This document shows, piece by piece, positions 55,688 through 64,000 of a stretch of 64,000 bases of DNA; the stretch's first letter is position 1, and every line of letters begins with the position of its first letter. The stretch spans positions 211,542 through 275,541 of the forward strand of contig NZ_JAESWA010000022.1 of the NCBI RefSeq assembly GCF_016765615.1. The letters are read 5' to 3'. The notes beneath the pieces were generated by a model that ran no database searches, was not told the DNA's origin, and saw only the letters and a list, made by a program, of their open reading frames with translations. The position numbers and the translations under genes were made by a program. This stretch comes from Clostridium paridis (GTDB lineage: Bacteria; Bacillota; Clostridia; Clostridiales; Clostridiaceae).

Positions 55688-56797
55688 CTAGATTATATTG
55701 TTCCATATATTAGTAAGTTTCTTACCATCATCTTTATAATAAATATAAGCAGGCTGCCAGTAGGCTCCAATATACTCACGTTGTCTAGTATTAACTGATA
55801 CATATATTTCACAAGGATTTTCCGTTGCCTCAATTCTTACAACATTATATCTTTCTGGAACCCCAGGCCATAAGGAACCTTGATTCGCACTTAAAGCTCC
55901 TGCTCCAATCATAATCATATTTGGATTAATATTTTGAGGATTTAAATAATCTAGACTTATTGTTCTATGCACATGTCCATGCATATAAATCTTAAAATTC
56001 TCATTTTGCATTGCATTTGCAAATGGAATATCCTTTCCATACCCATTAGTTAGTTCTTCTGGGTGATGCCCAACAGCTATTTTTATCATATTCTCTTTTG
56101 GAAGCATTCTTGATGCTTTTATTAATCCATCTACATCAAAATAAGTTACTTGACGATTAAATTGATCAATGTTTGCAGCTGTATTAAGCATAAAAAATGC
56201 TATTTTCTTATTATCTAAAAAATCCCCATATATTACTTTAAGTTGCTCCTTTGGGTTATCTGGAAATGGTTCACCATATAACTTTTCGTAAAGATATTTG
56301 CTATAATTAGTAAACTTCTTATCCCATTCTTCTTCATTTCTCTTTAAATAGAATATATCTGTCCCCACATTAGTTACTACTTTATCGTTTGGCCCTGGAA
56401 TTCCCTGAGTCAAATGGTAACTACTCATAGTTACATCCCAGCTTAAATCATGATTTCCTGGTACAATAATTATTTTATTGTAAGGAAGCATTAATTTTTT
56501 ACTTAGTATATCAATAAAGTGAAATGCTTTTTCAAAGGAAATTTGTGAGTTCCCGAAGTTTACAAAATCACCACTCACTACAACATAATCAATATCTTGT
56601 AATCTTAGTGTATTCTCAACATTATCAAAGTACACTTTCTTTAAATCTTTTATGAGAAGATAAGCTTCATTTTCTTCATCTATATTTTCATCAAAATGCA
56701 AATCACTTATATCTACGATATAACCTTTTCTTTTATAAGATTTCTCATTTGTGGTAATTAACTCATTGCTTGTCCAGTCTTTTGTTTCTCCAATCAC
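55688..56797 (-). CDS. Calcineurin-like metallophosphoesterase
   Basis: This 369-aa cytosolic phosphoesterase has the five metal motifs in order: DISDLHFD, SGDFVN, VPGNHDLSW, VGHHPEE and MHGHVHRT. It would hydrolyse phosphate mono- or diesters with a two-metal site. The start is GTG 56797 with GGGAGTAAGG upstream. It is a single gene converging on the Fn3-GH18 gene. The substrate is unknown. Confidence 0.9.
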   Translation of the reverse strand: MIGETKDWTSNELITTNEKSYKRKGYIVDISDLHFDENIDEENEAYLLIKDLKKVYFDNVENTLRLQDIDYVVVSGDFVNFGNSQISFEKAFHFIDILSKKLMLPYNKIIIVPGNHDLSWDVTMSSYHLTQGIPGPNDKVVTNVGTDIFYLKRNEEEWDKKFTNYSKYLYEKLYGEPFPDNPKEQLKVIYGDFLDNKKIAFFMLNTAANIDQFNRQVTYFDVDGLIKASRMLPKENMIKIAVGHHPEELTNGYGKDIPFANAMQNENFKIYMHGHVHRTISLDYLNPQNINPNMIMIGAGALSANQGSLWPGVPERYNVVRIEATENPCEIYVSVNTRQREYIGAYWQPAYIYYKDDGKKLTNIWNNII

Positions 56798-57027
56798 TTA
56801 ACCTTACTCCCCTTTCTAAGATTTCTTTTTCACTAATATAATATTCTGGAAAGTAATTATAGTTTATTAAATTTAATAACGCCTCTCTATGTTGTTTTAA
56901 TATAAGATAATAATACAATCATACCAATCTTAATATAGTAACATGTATTATCCATTAATAATATTATATTAGTAAGATATTTAGGTTTATTAATATATCT
57001 CTTCCTATATAAGGAGATTGATAATAA

Positions 57028-57864
57028 ATGAGACTATACACTATACAAGGTGCAACTGATGCATTGCTTTTTGTAGTAGAAGAAGGTAATCCTTCGGGGA
57101 AACCCATAGTTTTCATACATGGTGTTTCCCAAAACAAACTTTGCTGGATTCGACAATTAGATTCAGACTTATTAAGAGATTATAGACTTATAGTTTTGGA
57201 TTTACGTGGTCATGGGTTATCTGATAAGCCCTTAATTGGATATGATGATGAAAAGATTTGGGCTTATGATATTCATTCAATAATCACCTATTTAAAACTT
57301 GATAAACCTTTTCTTGTAGGTTGGGAATATGGAGGAAAAGTAATACTTGATTATATAACTATTTATGGTGAAGAAAATATTTCAGGAATAAATCTTATTG
57401 ATGTTGGAACCTCTTCTGGTATTTATGGTGGACGTTACTACACTTCGACATCACAAGAAATACTATCTGGGCTAATGTCATCGGATGCTTTAATATGTAA
57501 CAATTCACTACAGGAATTTGTTCGTATGCTTTTTTATCACTCCCCTTCTGAAAAGAATTTTTACTTCTTCTTAGGCTTTATCTCCATTGTTCCACCATAT
57601 GTACGTGAAGCAATAATTAAAAGAAAGGTTTCCTATGATGATCTCCTAACTAAAATTAATGTACCAGTACTTCTTACCCATGGTATCGAAGATGAAATAC
57701 TCTATCCTTCTCAATCAATAGATAACTCAAAAATTATTAAGAATGCTAAACTATCCCTTTATGAAAACACTGGTCATTCACCTTTTTGGGAAAAACCTAT
57801 AAAATTTAATAAAGAATTAGTTTCATTTATTAACGAATGTTATAACAATAAATATCATTCTTAG
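57028..57864 (+). CDS. Alpha/beta hydrolase with glutamate at the nucleophile position
   Basis: This 278-aa alpha/beta-hydrolase fold protein has the oxyanion segment FIHGVSQNK, LDLRGHGLSDKP, the acid loop THGIEDEI and the histidine in NTGHSPFW (about residue 250). The nucleophile elbow, normally G-x-S-x-G, reads GWEYGG with Glu100 in place of serine. Relatives with aspartate here are dehalogenases or epoxide hydrolases; glutamate is rare. It may be an unusual enzyme or have lost activity. AAGGAGA precedes the ATG. Confidence 0.88.
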   Translation: MRLYTIQGATDALLFVVEEGNPSGKPIVFIHGVSQNKLCWIRQLDSDLLRDYRLIVLDLRGHGLSDKPLIGYDDEKIWAYDIHSIITYLKLDKPFLVGWEYGGKVILDYITIYGEENISGINLIDVGTSSGIYGGRYYTSTSQEILSGLMSSDALICNNSLQEFVRMLFYHSPSEKNFYFFLGFISIVPPYVREAIIKRKVSYDDLLTKINVPVLLTHGIEDEILYPSQSIDNSKIIKNAKLSLYENTGHSPFWEKPIKFNKELVSFINECYNNKYHS

Positions 57865-57876
57865 ATCATAAAAAAT

Positions 57877-57912
57877 ATAGACCACCATACTAAATGATGT
57901 ATGGTGGTCTAT
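57877..57912 (+). terminator. Terminator of the alpha/beta hydrolase gene
   Basis: A perfect 14-bp stem (57877-57890 with 57899-57912, 8-nt loop) after the stop codon. Confidence 0.8.
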
Positions 57913-57999
57913 TAAATAATTGTCACTAATTAAGGATAATTTTAGAATCATAGCAGAAAATATATATAATTTATAAATATAGAAATAGGAGTGACTCTC

Positions 58000-58743
58000 A
58001 TGAATAAAAATTACAACTCAAAATTTTCTATTATTACAAAATTGCTATTATCTTTATTTATATTACTATCACTTAATATTACTTATATAGCACTAAATAA
58101 AAGCTACAAAATTAAAGCTTCAGAACCTGAACTATATATAAGGCCAGAAAAAGTTAGAATAGATGCTGCTAAAAAGCTATTGGTAGAAGGTAACAAAAGA
58201 TATGTAGATAATAAAACTTTTGCCAATGATATTAGTGATACTAAGCGTAAAAAATTATCAAGTAATGGACAAAAGCCATTTGCTGTAATTTTAAGTTGTT
58301 CTGATTCTCGAGTTCCTCCTGAATTAGTTTTCAATCAAGGTCTTGGGGATCTATTTGTGATTAGAAATGCTGGAAATGTTGTAGATCCAATTGTTTTAGG
58401 AAGCATCGAATACGGGGTTGAACACTTAGATGTTCCTTTAATTGTAGTACTTGGCCATGAAAAATGTGGCGCGGTTGAGGCAACTATAAAAGACGGAGAG
58501 GCATCCGAAAACATAGCATCTATTCTTAATAAGATTAAACCATCCTATAATAAAGTTAAAAATAAAAATCAAAATATTGATGAAGTTATTAATTTAACTG
58601 TTAATGTAAATATAAATAATTCAGTAGCAATTATTAGCCAAAGTCCTGTAATAAAGAAACTTTTAGATGAAAAGAAAATTAGCATTATTGGTGCCAAATA
58701 TAAAATGGATACTGGAGAAGTTATCTACGATTTTAGTAAATAA
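58000..58743 (+). CDS. Beta-class carbonic anhydrase, membrane-anchored or exported
   Basis: This 247-aa zinc enzyme interconverts CO2 and bicarbonate. Zinc ligands are in SCSDSRVPPE (Cys and Asp, about residues 100-102) and LGHEKCGAVE (His and Cys, about residues 152-155). An N-terminal hydrophobic helix (about residues 12-32) suggests export or anchoring, which is less usual for beta-class enzymes. The start is ATG 58000, nine bases after TAGGAG. It stands alone. Confidence 0.92.
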   Translation: MNKNYNSKFSIITKLLLSLFILLSLNITYIALNKSYKIKASEPELYIRPEKVRIDAAKKLLVEGNKRYVDNKTFANDISDTKRKKLSSNGQKPFAVILSCSDSRVPPELVFNQGLGDLFVIRNAGNVVDPIVLGSIEYGVEHLDVPLIVVLGHEKCGAVEATIKDGEASENIASILNKIKPSYNKVKNKNQNIDEVINLTVNVNINNSVAIISQSPVIKKLLDEKKISIIGAKYKMDTGEVIYDFSK

Positions 58744-58804
58744 CAACTTTACTACATACCTTTTTTAGATAATGGAGAGCACTAAATTAAGAAAAATGGA
58801 GGGT

Positions 58805-59611
58805 TTATTCTTTATTTCTTAAAAAATCAGTTAGTACTCTATTAAAGTCTGTACATCTATCTTGATTTGCACAATGGCTAGCTTCATTAAAGTTAATTCT
58901 ATAGTAATTTGCATTATCTATACACCACTTGTTAGTTAAATTACCAATGCTCCTCATAGAATCCTTTTTTCCATAAACTATTAAAGTCTTTTTATTTATC
59001 TTATATCCTTTTTCAAAATGAAAAGCATCAGCAGTTTTTAAAAATATTTTAACAAAATCTTTCTTACCAACCTCTTTTACTGTGCATTTTATATAATTTC
59101 TTACATCTTCTCTTAATGCACTTAATCTTATACCTATTGCTAGTAGTACACTCCACGGACACATTGGCATCAAAATATGTGCTACTTTAATATATACTTT
59201 TTCTAAAACTGATAATTTCATTGTATTACATGGGCAATCTATTAACACTAACTTATCTATTCTATCTGGATAGTAAAATGCCATTTCTTGTGCTAATATT
59301 CCTCCCATTGACTGCCCAACTAATATTGCTTTATCTATTCTTTCTATATCCATAATATTTATTAAGTCTTCTACTAATAACTTAATACTAAATTGTTTAC
59401 CTATTGGTCTTGATAATCCATGCCCTCTTGCATCCCATTCTAATATTTTATTACTATATTTAATTGCCTCAACTTGTTCTTTGAACATATTATGATCTAA
59501 ACCTGCACCGTGTAAAAACAATACCCAGGGTCCATCTACATCTTTAGACATCCAATAGTGAATGTTACATCCATCTTTCCTTATTGTTTTCGCTAATAAA
59601 TTTTCCTTCAT
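58805..59611 (-). CDS. Alpha/beta hydrolase
   Basis: This 268-aa alpha/beta-hydrolase fold protein has a full catalytic set: FLHGAGLDHNMF for the oxyanion hole, WDARGHGLS, the nucleophile elbow GQSMGG, an acid in VYGKKDSM and the histidine in EASHCANQD. The cap region is hydrophobic. The ribosome site is weak (GGTGGT). The substrate is unknown. Confidence 0.88.
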   Translation of the reverse strand: MKENLLAKTIRKDGCNIHYWMSKDVDGPWVLFLHGAGLDHNMFKEQVEAIKYSNKILEWDARGHGLSRPIGKQFSIKLLVEDLINIMDIERIDKAILVGQSMGGILAQEMAFYYPDRIDKLVLIDCPCNTMKLSVLEKVYIKVAHILMPMCPWSVLLAIGIRLSALREDVRNYIKCTVKEVGKKDFVKIFLKTADAFHFEKGYKINKKTLIVYGKKDSMRSIGNLTNKWCIDNANYYRINFNEASHCANQDRCTDFNRVLTDFLRNKE

Positions 59612-59704
59612 GTTACCACCACATCATCTTTTCTCAATTGTACTTATCTTTTTTAATTCATTATTAATACTATTTACAAATCTATCTTAATAAATGCAAA
59701 AAAA

Positions 59705-59735
59705 AGAACCCCATTTAATGAGATTCTTTTTATAT
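59705..59735 (-). terminator. Terminator of the ArsA-type ATPase operon
   Basis: AGAACCCCAT pairs with ATGAGATTCT (two G-U pairs on the transcript), followed on the minus strand by a run of eight T. Confidence 0.7.
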
Positions 59736-59737
59736 AC

Positions 59738-60898
59738 TTAGCTAAAATAAATATTTAGTGACCCATCATTATATTTTGCACTGGCTATTTCTTTAGATTG
59801 AAGCTTATTAGGTAATATTAAACTTCTTCTTTCATTTTTAATAGATATAGTTATCTCATCGCCTTTTTGAGATAGCTTTAATTCTTTTTTATCTATAAAT
59901 GGCATATTAATTCTTAATAAATATCCTTCCTTATCGGTCTCAACAGTAAATATTTTATCTTTAAATAATATTTCTTCAGGGTTAACATCCCTATAAATAC
60001 TATCCCCTACTTTTTTAAGCATATCATATTCTCTTAACTCATTATTCATTAGCTCAAGCTTGAAAATTGGAATGCCTTTAAAACTTTGATAAATATCTTC
60101 AATGCTTTCATTTTGGATTTTTTTCCACTTTTCAAAGTATCCCATTAGAGAATCCTCTGAAAAGATCTTGTTTATTATTATTCCATCTACATTATAATTA
60201 AAAAGATGAAGATATGAAAAACTTCTCTTTGCTTCCTTGACAACAATTTTTTCTGGTGTAGTAACTATTCTTAAACTTACTACATCTTTGTTTAAAATAA
60301 GAGAATGTAGTTCATCTATCTTAGAATATATCTTCTCAATGTCATCAAAAGCTTCATCACTTGGCATTGGAATTTTTACAGTAGCTTCAATTATTGGTTT
60401 AGCAATTTTTGCTCCCTTTCGTTTTATTGGGAAAAGCTTCTCCATCCACCATTTAAATAAATCTGGAAACTTTAGTAGAGACATGGTTTCTCCAGTTGGA
60501 GCACAATCTACTATTAATACATCATATATGCCCTCATCATATATATCTTTAATCTTTAATAAAGAAAGTAACTCCTCAAATCCGGGAAAAACTAATAACT
60601 CCTCACTCTCTATATTTTTTTCAGACTTTAACATCATGAGCTTTTCAATATAACCTTTTATATTACTCCAAGCCTTTTCATTTTCAATAATACTATCTAT
60701 TTCCATTGCATAAAGATTTTCATTTATTTCTACTGGTTCATCAGAAAGTTTTACTCCAAATGAATCTCCTAAGCTATGAGCTTGATCTGTACTTAATACC
60801 AAAACTTTTTTTCCTTCACCTGCTATTTTACATGCAGTAGCTGCAGCCACACTAGTTTTGCCTACTCCACCTTTTCCTGTATACAATATTATCCTCAT
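59738..60898 (-). CDS. ArsA/Get3-family ATPase (second copy)
   Basis: This 386-aa ATPase has the deviant Walker A GKGGVGKTS (residues 8-16), the switch segment TDQAHSLGDSF, and Walker B region VDCAPTGETMSLLKFP. The C-terminal 65 residues form an HSP20-like beta domain (LRINMPFIDKKELKLSQKGDEI), as in bacterial ArsA-like proteins of about this size. It has a single ATPase half, unlike the duplicated ArsA of arsenic efflux, and no arsB or arsR is nearby. It is a paralogue of the ATPase encoded at 61148. AGGAGGTG precedes the ATG. Confidence 0.88.
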   Translation of the reverse strand: MRIILYTGKGGVGKTSVAAATACKIAGEGKKVLVLSTDQAHSLGDSFGVKLSDEPVEINENLYAMEIDSIIENEKAWSNIKGYIEKLMMLKSEKNIESEELLVFPGFEELLSLLKIKDIYDEGIYDVLIVDCAPTGETMSLLKFPDLFKWWMEKLFPIKRKGAKIAKPIIEATVKIPMPSDEAFDDIEKIYSKIDELHSLILNKDVVSLRIVTTPEKIVVKEAKRSFSYLHLFNYNVDGIIINKIFSEDSLMGYFEKWKKIQNESIEDIYQSFKGIPIFKLELMNNELREYDMLKKVGDSIYRDVNPEEILFKDKIFTVETDKEGYLLRINMPFIDKKELKLSQKGDEITISIKNERRSLILPNKLQSKEIASAKYNDGSLNIYFS

Positions 60899-60916
60899 AA
60901 ATCCACCTCCTGTAGT

Positions 60917-61132
60917 TTAAGAAAAATCAATATTTACTTTTTTTATACTTTTACTATTAGTTTCTTTAACCTCTTCCTTTAACAACTCCACAGCAACATC
61001 CTTTAAAATATTAACCGAATCATTTTCTAATTCTTCTACCTTTTCCCTAACTTTAGTAGGTAGTATTTCTTTTATTGCTTCATACTTCAATTTTTCAGCT
61101 TTTATAATTTTCTTAATAAATTCTCTATTCAT
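60917..61132 (-). CDS. Small charged helical protein between two ArsA-type ATPases
   Basis: This 71-aa protein is lysine/glutamate-rich and predicted fully helical (EFIKKIIKAEKLKYEAIKEI; VREKVEELENDSVNILKDVAV), without membrane segments. It starts at ATG 61132 with GAGGGTGA upstream, 15 bp after the preceding ATPase gene, and ends 18 bp before the next. It is likely an adaptor or partner of the ATPases. No named family recognised. Confidence 0.7.
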   Translation of the reverse strand: MNREFIKKIIKAEKLKYEAIKEILPTKVREKVEELENDSVNILKDVAVELLKEEVKETNSKSIKKVNIDFS

Positions 61133-61147
61133 AATCTTCACCCTCAA

Positions 61148-62314
61148 TTATTCAAAATAAATGCTTAAAAGTTCGTTATTAAGTTTTGCCGATACAATTG
61201 AATACCTTCTTATTACATTAGGTACAGGAATATTTCTTTTGAAGTTTCCTATTTTTACAATTATATCTGTTCCAGATTCAAAAAGATCAAAATCTTTCTT
61301 GTCAGAAAAGGGAACAAATACATCTAGACGATAGCCCTTTTCAGTTCTTTCAAAAATTTCGTTTATTGTTGTTTTTAATACCTTAAATAAATTATTATCT
61401 TTTAGAGAATCATCTACAATTCTCTCTAGTCCTTTTGTTCCATTAATATCTACTTCATACCATTTTATTTTGTATATGGGGATGTTCCAAAACACCGAAT
61501 ATATCTCATCTAAATAATTTTTTTGTATCTGTTTCCACTTATCAAAAAAGCCATTGTCTACTTCTTCAGGTATTATTCTATTGATATATAGTCCATCCAC
61601 ATTAAAGTTATATAAATTTAAATACATATAACTTCTTTTGGTTTCTTCTACAACCATTTTTTCAGGTATTGTCACAAGTCTTATACTACAAACCTCTCTA
61701 TTCTTTAAGAGATTTTGTAATGTTCCAAGTTTAAAATATAACTTTTCAACATCATTCATTGCCTTTTCATCAGGCATCTCTAACTTGAAAGCTATTTTTG
61801 AAATTGGTCTTAATACTTTAAGAGCTATTTTTTCTAATGGAAAAAGCTTTTCCATATACCATGAAAAAAGTTCAGGAAACTTTAATAATGATAAGGTTTC
61901 ACCTGTAGGTGCGCAGTCTACAATAATCAAGTCATATATCCCCTCATCATATAGTTCTTTTATCTTAAGCAGTGAAAATAATTCTTCTATTCCTGGAAAA
62001 ACTACTATATCTTCTAATACTTCTTTATCCTCCTCATTTTTAAAGGAAAGCATATTTTTAAATGCATCTGAAATATTTCCATAATATCTTTCCATCTCAT
62101 GATTTGAGTCAATCTCCAATGCATAAAGATTATTAAATATTTCTATTGGCTCCTCCTTTATTTCCTTCATAAATAAATCACTTAGATTGTGTGCCATATC
62201 AGTACTTACAATTAGTGTTTTCACGCCTTCATTTGCAGCTTTTACTGCATGTGCCGCTGCAGTACTGGTTTTACCAACTCCACCTTTTCCAGTAAAAATT
62301 ATTATTCTTCCCAT
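61148..62314 (-). CDS. ArsA/Get3-family ATPase (first copy)
   Basis: This 388-aa ATPase has Walker A GKGGVGKTS (residues 8-16), STDMAHNLSDLF, VDCAPTGETLSLLKFP and a C-terminal HSP20-like domain (LDVFVPFSDKKDFDLFESGTDI). It closely parallels the other copy throughout, so the pair arose by duplication and may act as a heterodimer with the small protein between them. By family it could handle membrane or tail-anchored proteins, or a metal; nothing here decides. A MarR gene lies just upstream. GGAGGG precedes the ATG. Confidence 0.88.
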   Translation of the reverse strand: MGRIIIFTGKGGVGKTSTAAAHAVKAANEGVKTLIVSTDMAHNLSDLFMKEIKEEPIEIFNNLYALEIDSNHEMERYYGNISDAFKNMLSFKNEEDKEVLEDIVVFPGIEELFSLLKIKELYDEGIYDLIIVDCAPTGETLSLLKFPELFSWYMEKLFPLEKIALKVLRPISKIAFKLEMPDEKAMNDVEKLYFKLGTLQNLLKNREVCSIRLVTIPEKMVVEETKRSYMYLNLYNFNVDGLYINRIIPEEVDNGFFDKWKQIQKNYLDEIYSVFWNIPIYKIKWYEVDINGTKGLERIVDDSLKDNNLFKVLKTTINEIFERTEKGYRLDVFVPFSDKKDFDLFESGTDIIVKIGNFKRNIPVPNVIRRYSIVSAKLNNELLSIYFE

Positions 62315-62356
62315 TAATATCCCTCCAATAATTCTTTCTTAGAATAGTTCTTGTAA

Positions 62357-62367
62357 CGAAGTATTTC
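62357..62367 (-). promoter_or_regulatory. MarR box ahead of the ArsA operon
   Basis: CGAAGTATTTC repeats the core of the two boxes in the marR promoter (62916-62952). It lies 43 bp before the first ATPase gene, just after the marR terminator, so the same regulator may act here. Confidence 0.45.
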
Positions 62368-62375
62368 TTTTAAAA

Positions 62376-62399
62376 AATAACTTAGTTTTCTAAGTTATT
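62376..62399 (-). terminator. Terminator of the marR gene
   Basis: AATAACTTAG and CTAAGTTATT form a perfect 10-bp stem with a TTTT loop. The stem includes the marR stop codon, and a T-rich tract follows on the minus strand. Confidence 0.7.
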
Positions 62400-62889
62400 C
62401 TATTATTATTCTTTTGACCTTTTTAGGAGATTTTTCATCATCTTTGCTTTTCCCTTTTTTAAGTATCGAAAGTGTTTTGTTAAATATGCTCATAGCAGCA
62501 GCTTTTTCTTCTGCAGTTAAAGAATTAAATATCTCTTTAAAATAATATTCAAAGCTCTTTTTTTCTTCTTCCATAAAAAGGTTTCCTTTTTCAGTTAAAA
62601 CAATATTAACTACCCTTCGATCCAAACTATCTCTTTTTCTTTCTACCATCATTTTCTTTTCTAGTCTACCAACAACTCCTGTAGCAGTATTTAAAGGAGC
62701 ATTAATATACTCTGCTATCTCACTCATATTAACATTTTTCTTTCTATATAAAATTAAAAGAGTTAATATTTCATTTTTTGAATAATCTAAAAATGCATTA
62801 CTCCACTGATCTGGAAAAAGCAAAAATTTTAGTTCATCAATATAATTGAAAATTAATGATTCAAAAGTAAAAGTTTCATTATGCGACAT
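62395..62889 (-). CDS. MarR family transcriptional regulator
   Basis: This 164-aa winged-helix protein has the recognition helix region MSEIAEYINAPLNTATGVVGRLEKK (about residues 55-79) and the wing RKRDSLDRRVVNIVLTEKG. The C-terminal tail is unusually basic (KKGKSKDDEKSPKKVKR). Two boxes overlap its own promoter and a third lies before the ArsA operon, so it probably controls both. AAGGAGA precedes the ATG. The ligand is unknown. Confidence 0.9.
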   Translation of the reverse strand: MSHNETFTFESLIFNYIDELKFLLFPDQWSNAFLDYSKNEILTLLILYRKKNVNMSEIAEYINAPLNTATGVVGRLEKKMMVERKRDSLDRRVVNIVLTEKGNLFMEEEKKSFEYYFKEIFNSLTAEEKAAAMSIFNKTLSILKKGKSKDDEKSPKKVKRIIIE

Positions 62890-62915
62890 ATTAATCTCCT
62901 TAAATAGTTCTTTGT

Positions 62916-62959
62916 CCGAAGTATATTTTCATTCTACACCCGAAGTAATTTCATGTCAA
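62916..62959 (-). promoter_or_regulatory. marR promoter with two operator boxes
   Basis: On the minus strand TTGACA (62959-62954) and TAGAAT (62936-62931) are 17 bp apart. CCGAAGTAATTTC (62940-62952) lies in the spacer, and CCGAAGTATATTTTC (62916-62930) covers the start site; the box cores are 24 bp apart. Confidence 0.7.
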
Positions 62960-62968
62960 TATGTTCCA

Positions 62969-63748
62969 TTAATAATTCTCTATAAACTGTTCTCTTTCAT
63001 TGTATAAGGTTTTATAACCTAAATTCAAAGATAAAAATACAGTCATACATACTGATGTACAGATGGCTATCATTATAGCTATTTGATACATAATAGCTGT
63101 AGTTGGAAGTGTTCCTGATAATATTTGTCCAGTCATCATACCTGGCAAAAAAATTATTCCCATTCCTAACATAGAATTCAAAGTTGGAATTAAAGCTATT
63201 TCTAAAGAATTATTTGCAAAAGGCCTTAGTATCTCTTTAGGCTCTATACCTAAATTAATTAGCGCATTAATTTTTCTTCTTTCTTTATAGACTGAATCCA
63301 TAAAGGTTTTAGCTCCAATATTAATTCCTGTCATTGCATTTCCTATTATCATTCCTGCTAAAGGAATTGTATATTGAGGATTAAATAGAGATTTGCCAAT
63401 AACAACTATTACAAAAAAAATTAAGACAAAGAGACCTGAAAAAGTCAAAGAAATTCCTATTGCAACTTTAAACTTTTTATTAAGATCATTTCTACCTTTA
63501 ATTACCCTATTAATAGAAAAAGCTATCATAAGTACTATAAATATTAAAGTATAAATAGGCTTGGGATTACTAAAGACATATTGCAAGATATATCCTACTA
63601 GTATTAATTGAACTGACATCCTCAAACTTGCAACTAACAAAAGTTTTGTTTGCTTAATCTTAGATTTTTTCATAAGGATTAATACTATAATTAGTAGTAA
63701 ATATATAAGTAAAAATTGAATAATACTTAATGCAACTGCCCCCTTCAC
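62969..63748 (-). CDS. fetB: UPF0014/FetB-type ABC permease
   Basis: This 259-aa membrane protein has about seven hydrophobic segments. Family signatures include LVASLRMSVQLILVGYILQYVF, PLAGMIIGNAMTGINIGAKTF and LIPTLNSMLGMGIIFLPGMMTGQIL. In characterised members the FetAB pair exports iron. It starts at GTG 63748, overlapping the stop of the ATPase gene by 3 bases, and AAGGAGAG serves as ribosome site. Symbol given by family likeness; the metal is not shown here. Confidence 0.85.
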   Translation of the reverse strand: MKGAVALSIIQFLLIYLLLIIVLILMKKSKIKQTKLLLVASLRMSVQLILVGYILQYVFSNPKPIYTLIFIVLMIAFSINRVIKGRNDLNKKFKVAIGISLTFSGLFVLIFFVIVVIGKSLFNPQYTIPLAGMIIGNAMTGINIGAKTFMDSVYKERRKINALINLGIEPKEILRPFANNSLEIALIPTLNSMLGMGIIFLPGMMTGQILSGTLPTTAIMYQIAIMIAICTSVCMTVFLSLNLGYKTLYNEREQFIENY

Positions 63749-64000
63749 CTTACTCTCTCCTTTATGATTTCAATTTTATTTTCACAAAACTCATTAGTAA
63801 TGTTTTTGTCATGACTTACAATTACTATTTCTATATTTTTTTCTTTACAGAAATTAATAATATTCTTAATCATTTTCGAACTATTTTTATCATCTAAAGC
63901 CGAAGTGGGTTCATCTAATAGCACTACTTTTGGGCATAATGACAGAAATATTGAAATATAAACCCTTTGTCGCTCCCCTCCTGATAAAGTTGCTGCATTT
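63745..64000 (-). CDS. fetA: ABC ATPase, FetA-type (5' part outside window)
   Basis: Translation of the minus strand from the right edge gives the C-terminal part of an ABC ATPase: signature ATLSGGERQRVYIS, Walker B KVVLLDEPTSALDD and H-loop VIVSHDKN, ending with TGA at 63747-63745. The N-terminal Walker A part lies beyond the window. It is translationally coupled to the permease, which identifies the pair as an UPF0014-type transporter. Confidence 0.85.
   Translation of the reverse strand, partial: NAATLSGGERQRVYISIFLSLCPKVVLLDEPTSALDDKNSSKMIKNIINFCKEKNIEIVIVSHDKNITNEFCENKIEIIKERVR

Noticed and set aside
61638-62084. A 148-codon frame antisense to the first ArsA-type ATPase; a similar 138-codon frame lies at 60237-60653 opposite the second.
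   Set aside because: The two mirror frames resemble each other only because the ATPase genes are paralogues. Both lack ribosome sites.
59738-62314. Arsenic resistance operon.
   Set aside because: The ATPases are single-half ArsA-like proteins with HSP20-like tails. No arsB, arsD, arsC or metal-binding ArsR accompanies them.

Overview
The window comes from a low-GC, strictly anaerobic Firmicute, most likely a Clostridium-type organism. The reasons are strong AAGGAGG ribosome binding sites, very AT-rich codon use, ferredoxin/flavodoxin and radical-SAM enzymes, a 2-hydroxyacyl-CoA dehydratase-type activase cluster, and a type I-B CRISPR system whose repeat resembles those of clostridia. No rRNA, tRNA, insertion sequence or prophage was seen. 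The species cannot be named from the sequence alone.

Layout. 1-2.9 kb: the end of a short-chain dehydrogenase, then a MarR regulator with its drug-efflux transporter. 3-5.5 kb: a nitrogen operon (small membrane protein, AmtB, PII protein) behind two tandem terminator hairpins. 5.5-8.6 kb: a four-gene operon for the siroheme-dependent alternative heme route (two radical SAM enzymes, two siroheme decarboxylase subunits). 8.7-11 kb: an AraC-kinase fusion and a flavodoxin/ferredoxin protein. 11.1-16.9 kb: a CRISPR array of about 90 repeats. 16.9-25.2 kb: leader and a complete type I-B operon, cas6-cas8b-cas7-cas5-cas3-cas4-cas1-cas2, all on the minus strand and reading towards the array. A WYL regulator and a relic repeat pair lie on the far side of the cas genes (25.4-26.5 kb).

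26.6-29.4 kb: a GntR/ABC transporter operon. 29.5-34.7 kb: a DUF3048 lipoprotein, an isochorismatase-like protein, and three genes of an ATP-driven Fe-S activase system. 34.8-45 kb: mixed metabolic and regulatory genes: an unrecognised 426-aa protein, a 2-oxoacid decarboxylase, an SRPBCC-ArsR-VOC operon, an AraC-HD fusion, and three GNAT acetyltransferases, one behind a short upstream ORF and competing RNA arms. 45-50 kb: a chitinase/beta-glucanase operon with a sigma-54 type promoter, next to a sigma-54 activator with a PRD domain. 50-64 kb: a flavin reductase, an orphan histidine kinase, a glycosyltransferase, an Fn3/GH18 hydrolase, a phosphoesterase, hydrolases, a carbonic anhydrase, a MarR-linked pair of ArsA-type ATPases, and a UPF0014 (FetAB-type) ABC exporter cut by the window edge.

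The most interesting signals are: (1) the one-sided decay of the CRISPR array, with diverged duplicate spacers that share the same repeat mutations; (2) a sigma-54 promoter, upstream direct repeats and an adjacent activator, which together make a self-contained circuit for polysaccharide-degrading enzymes; (3) a 22-codon upstream ORF with mutually exclusive RNA arms in front of an acetyltransferase gene; (4) two separate proteins in which an AraC DNA-binding domain is fused to an enzyme domain (a kinase and a RelA/SpoT-type HD domain).
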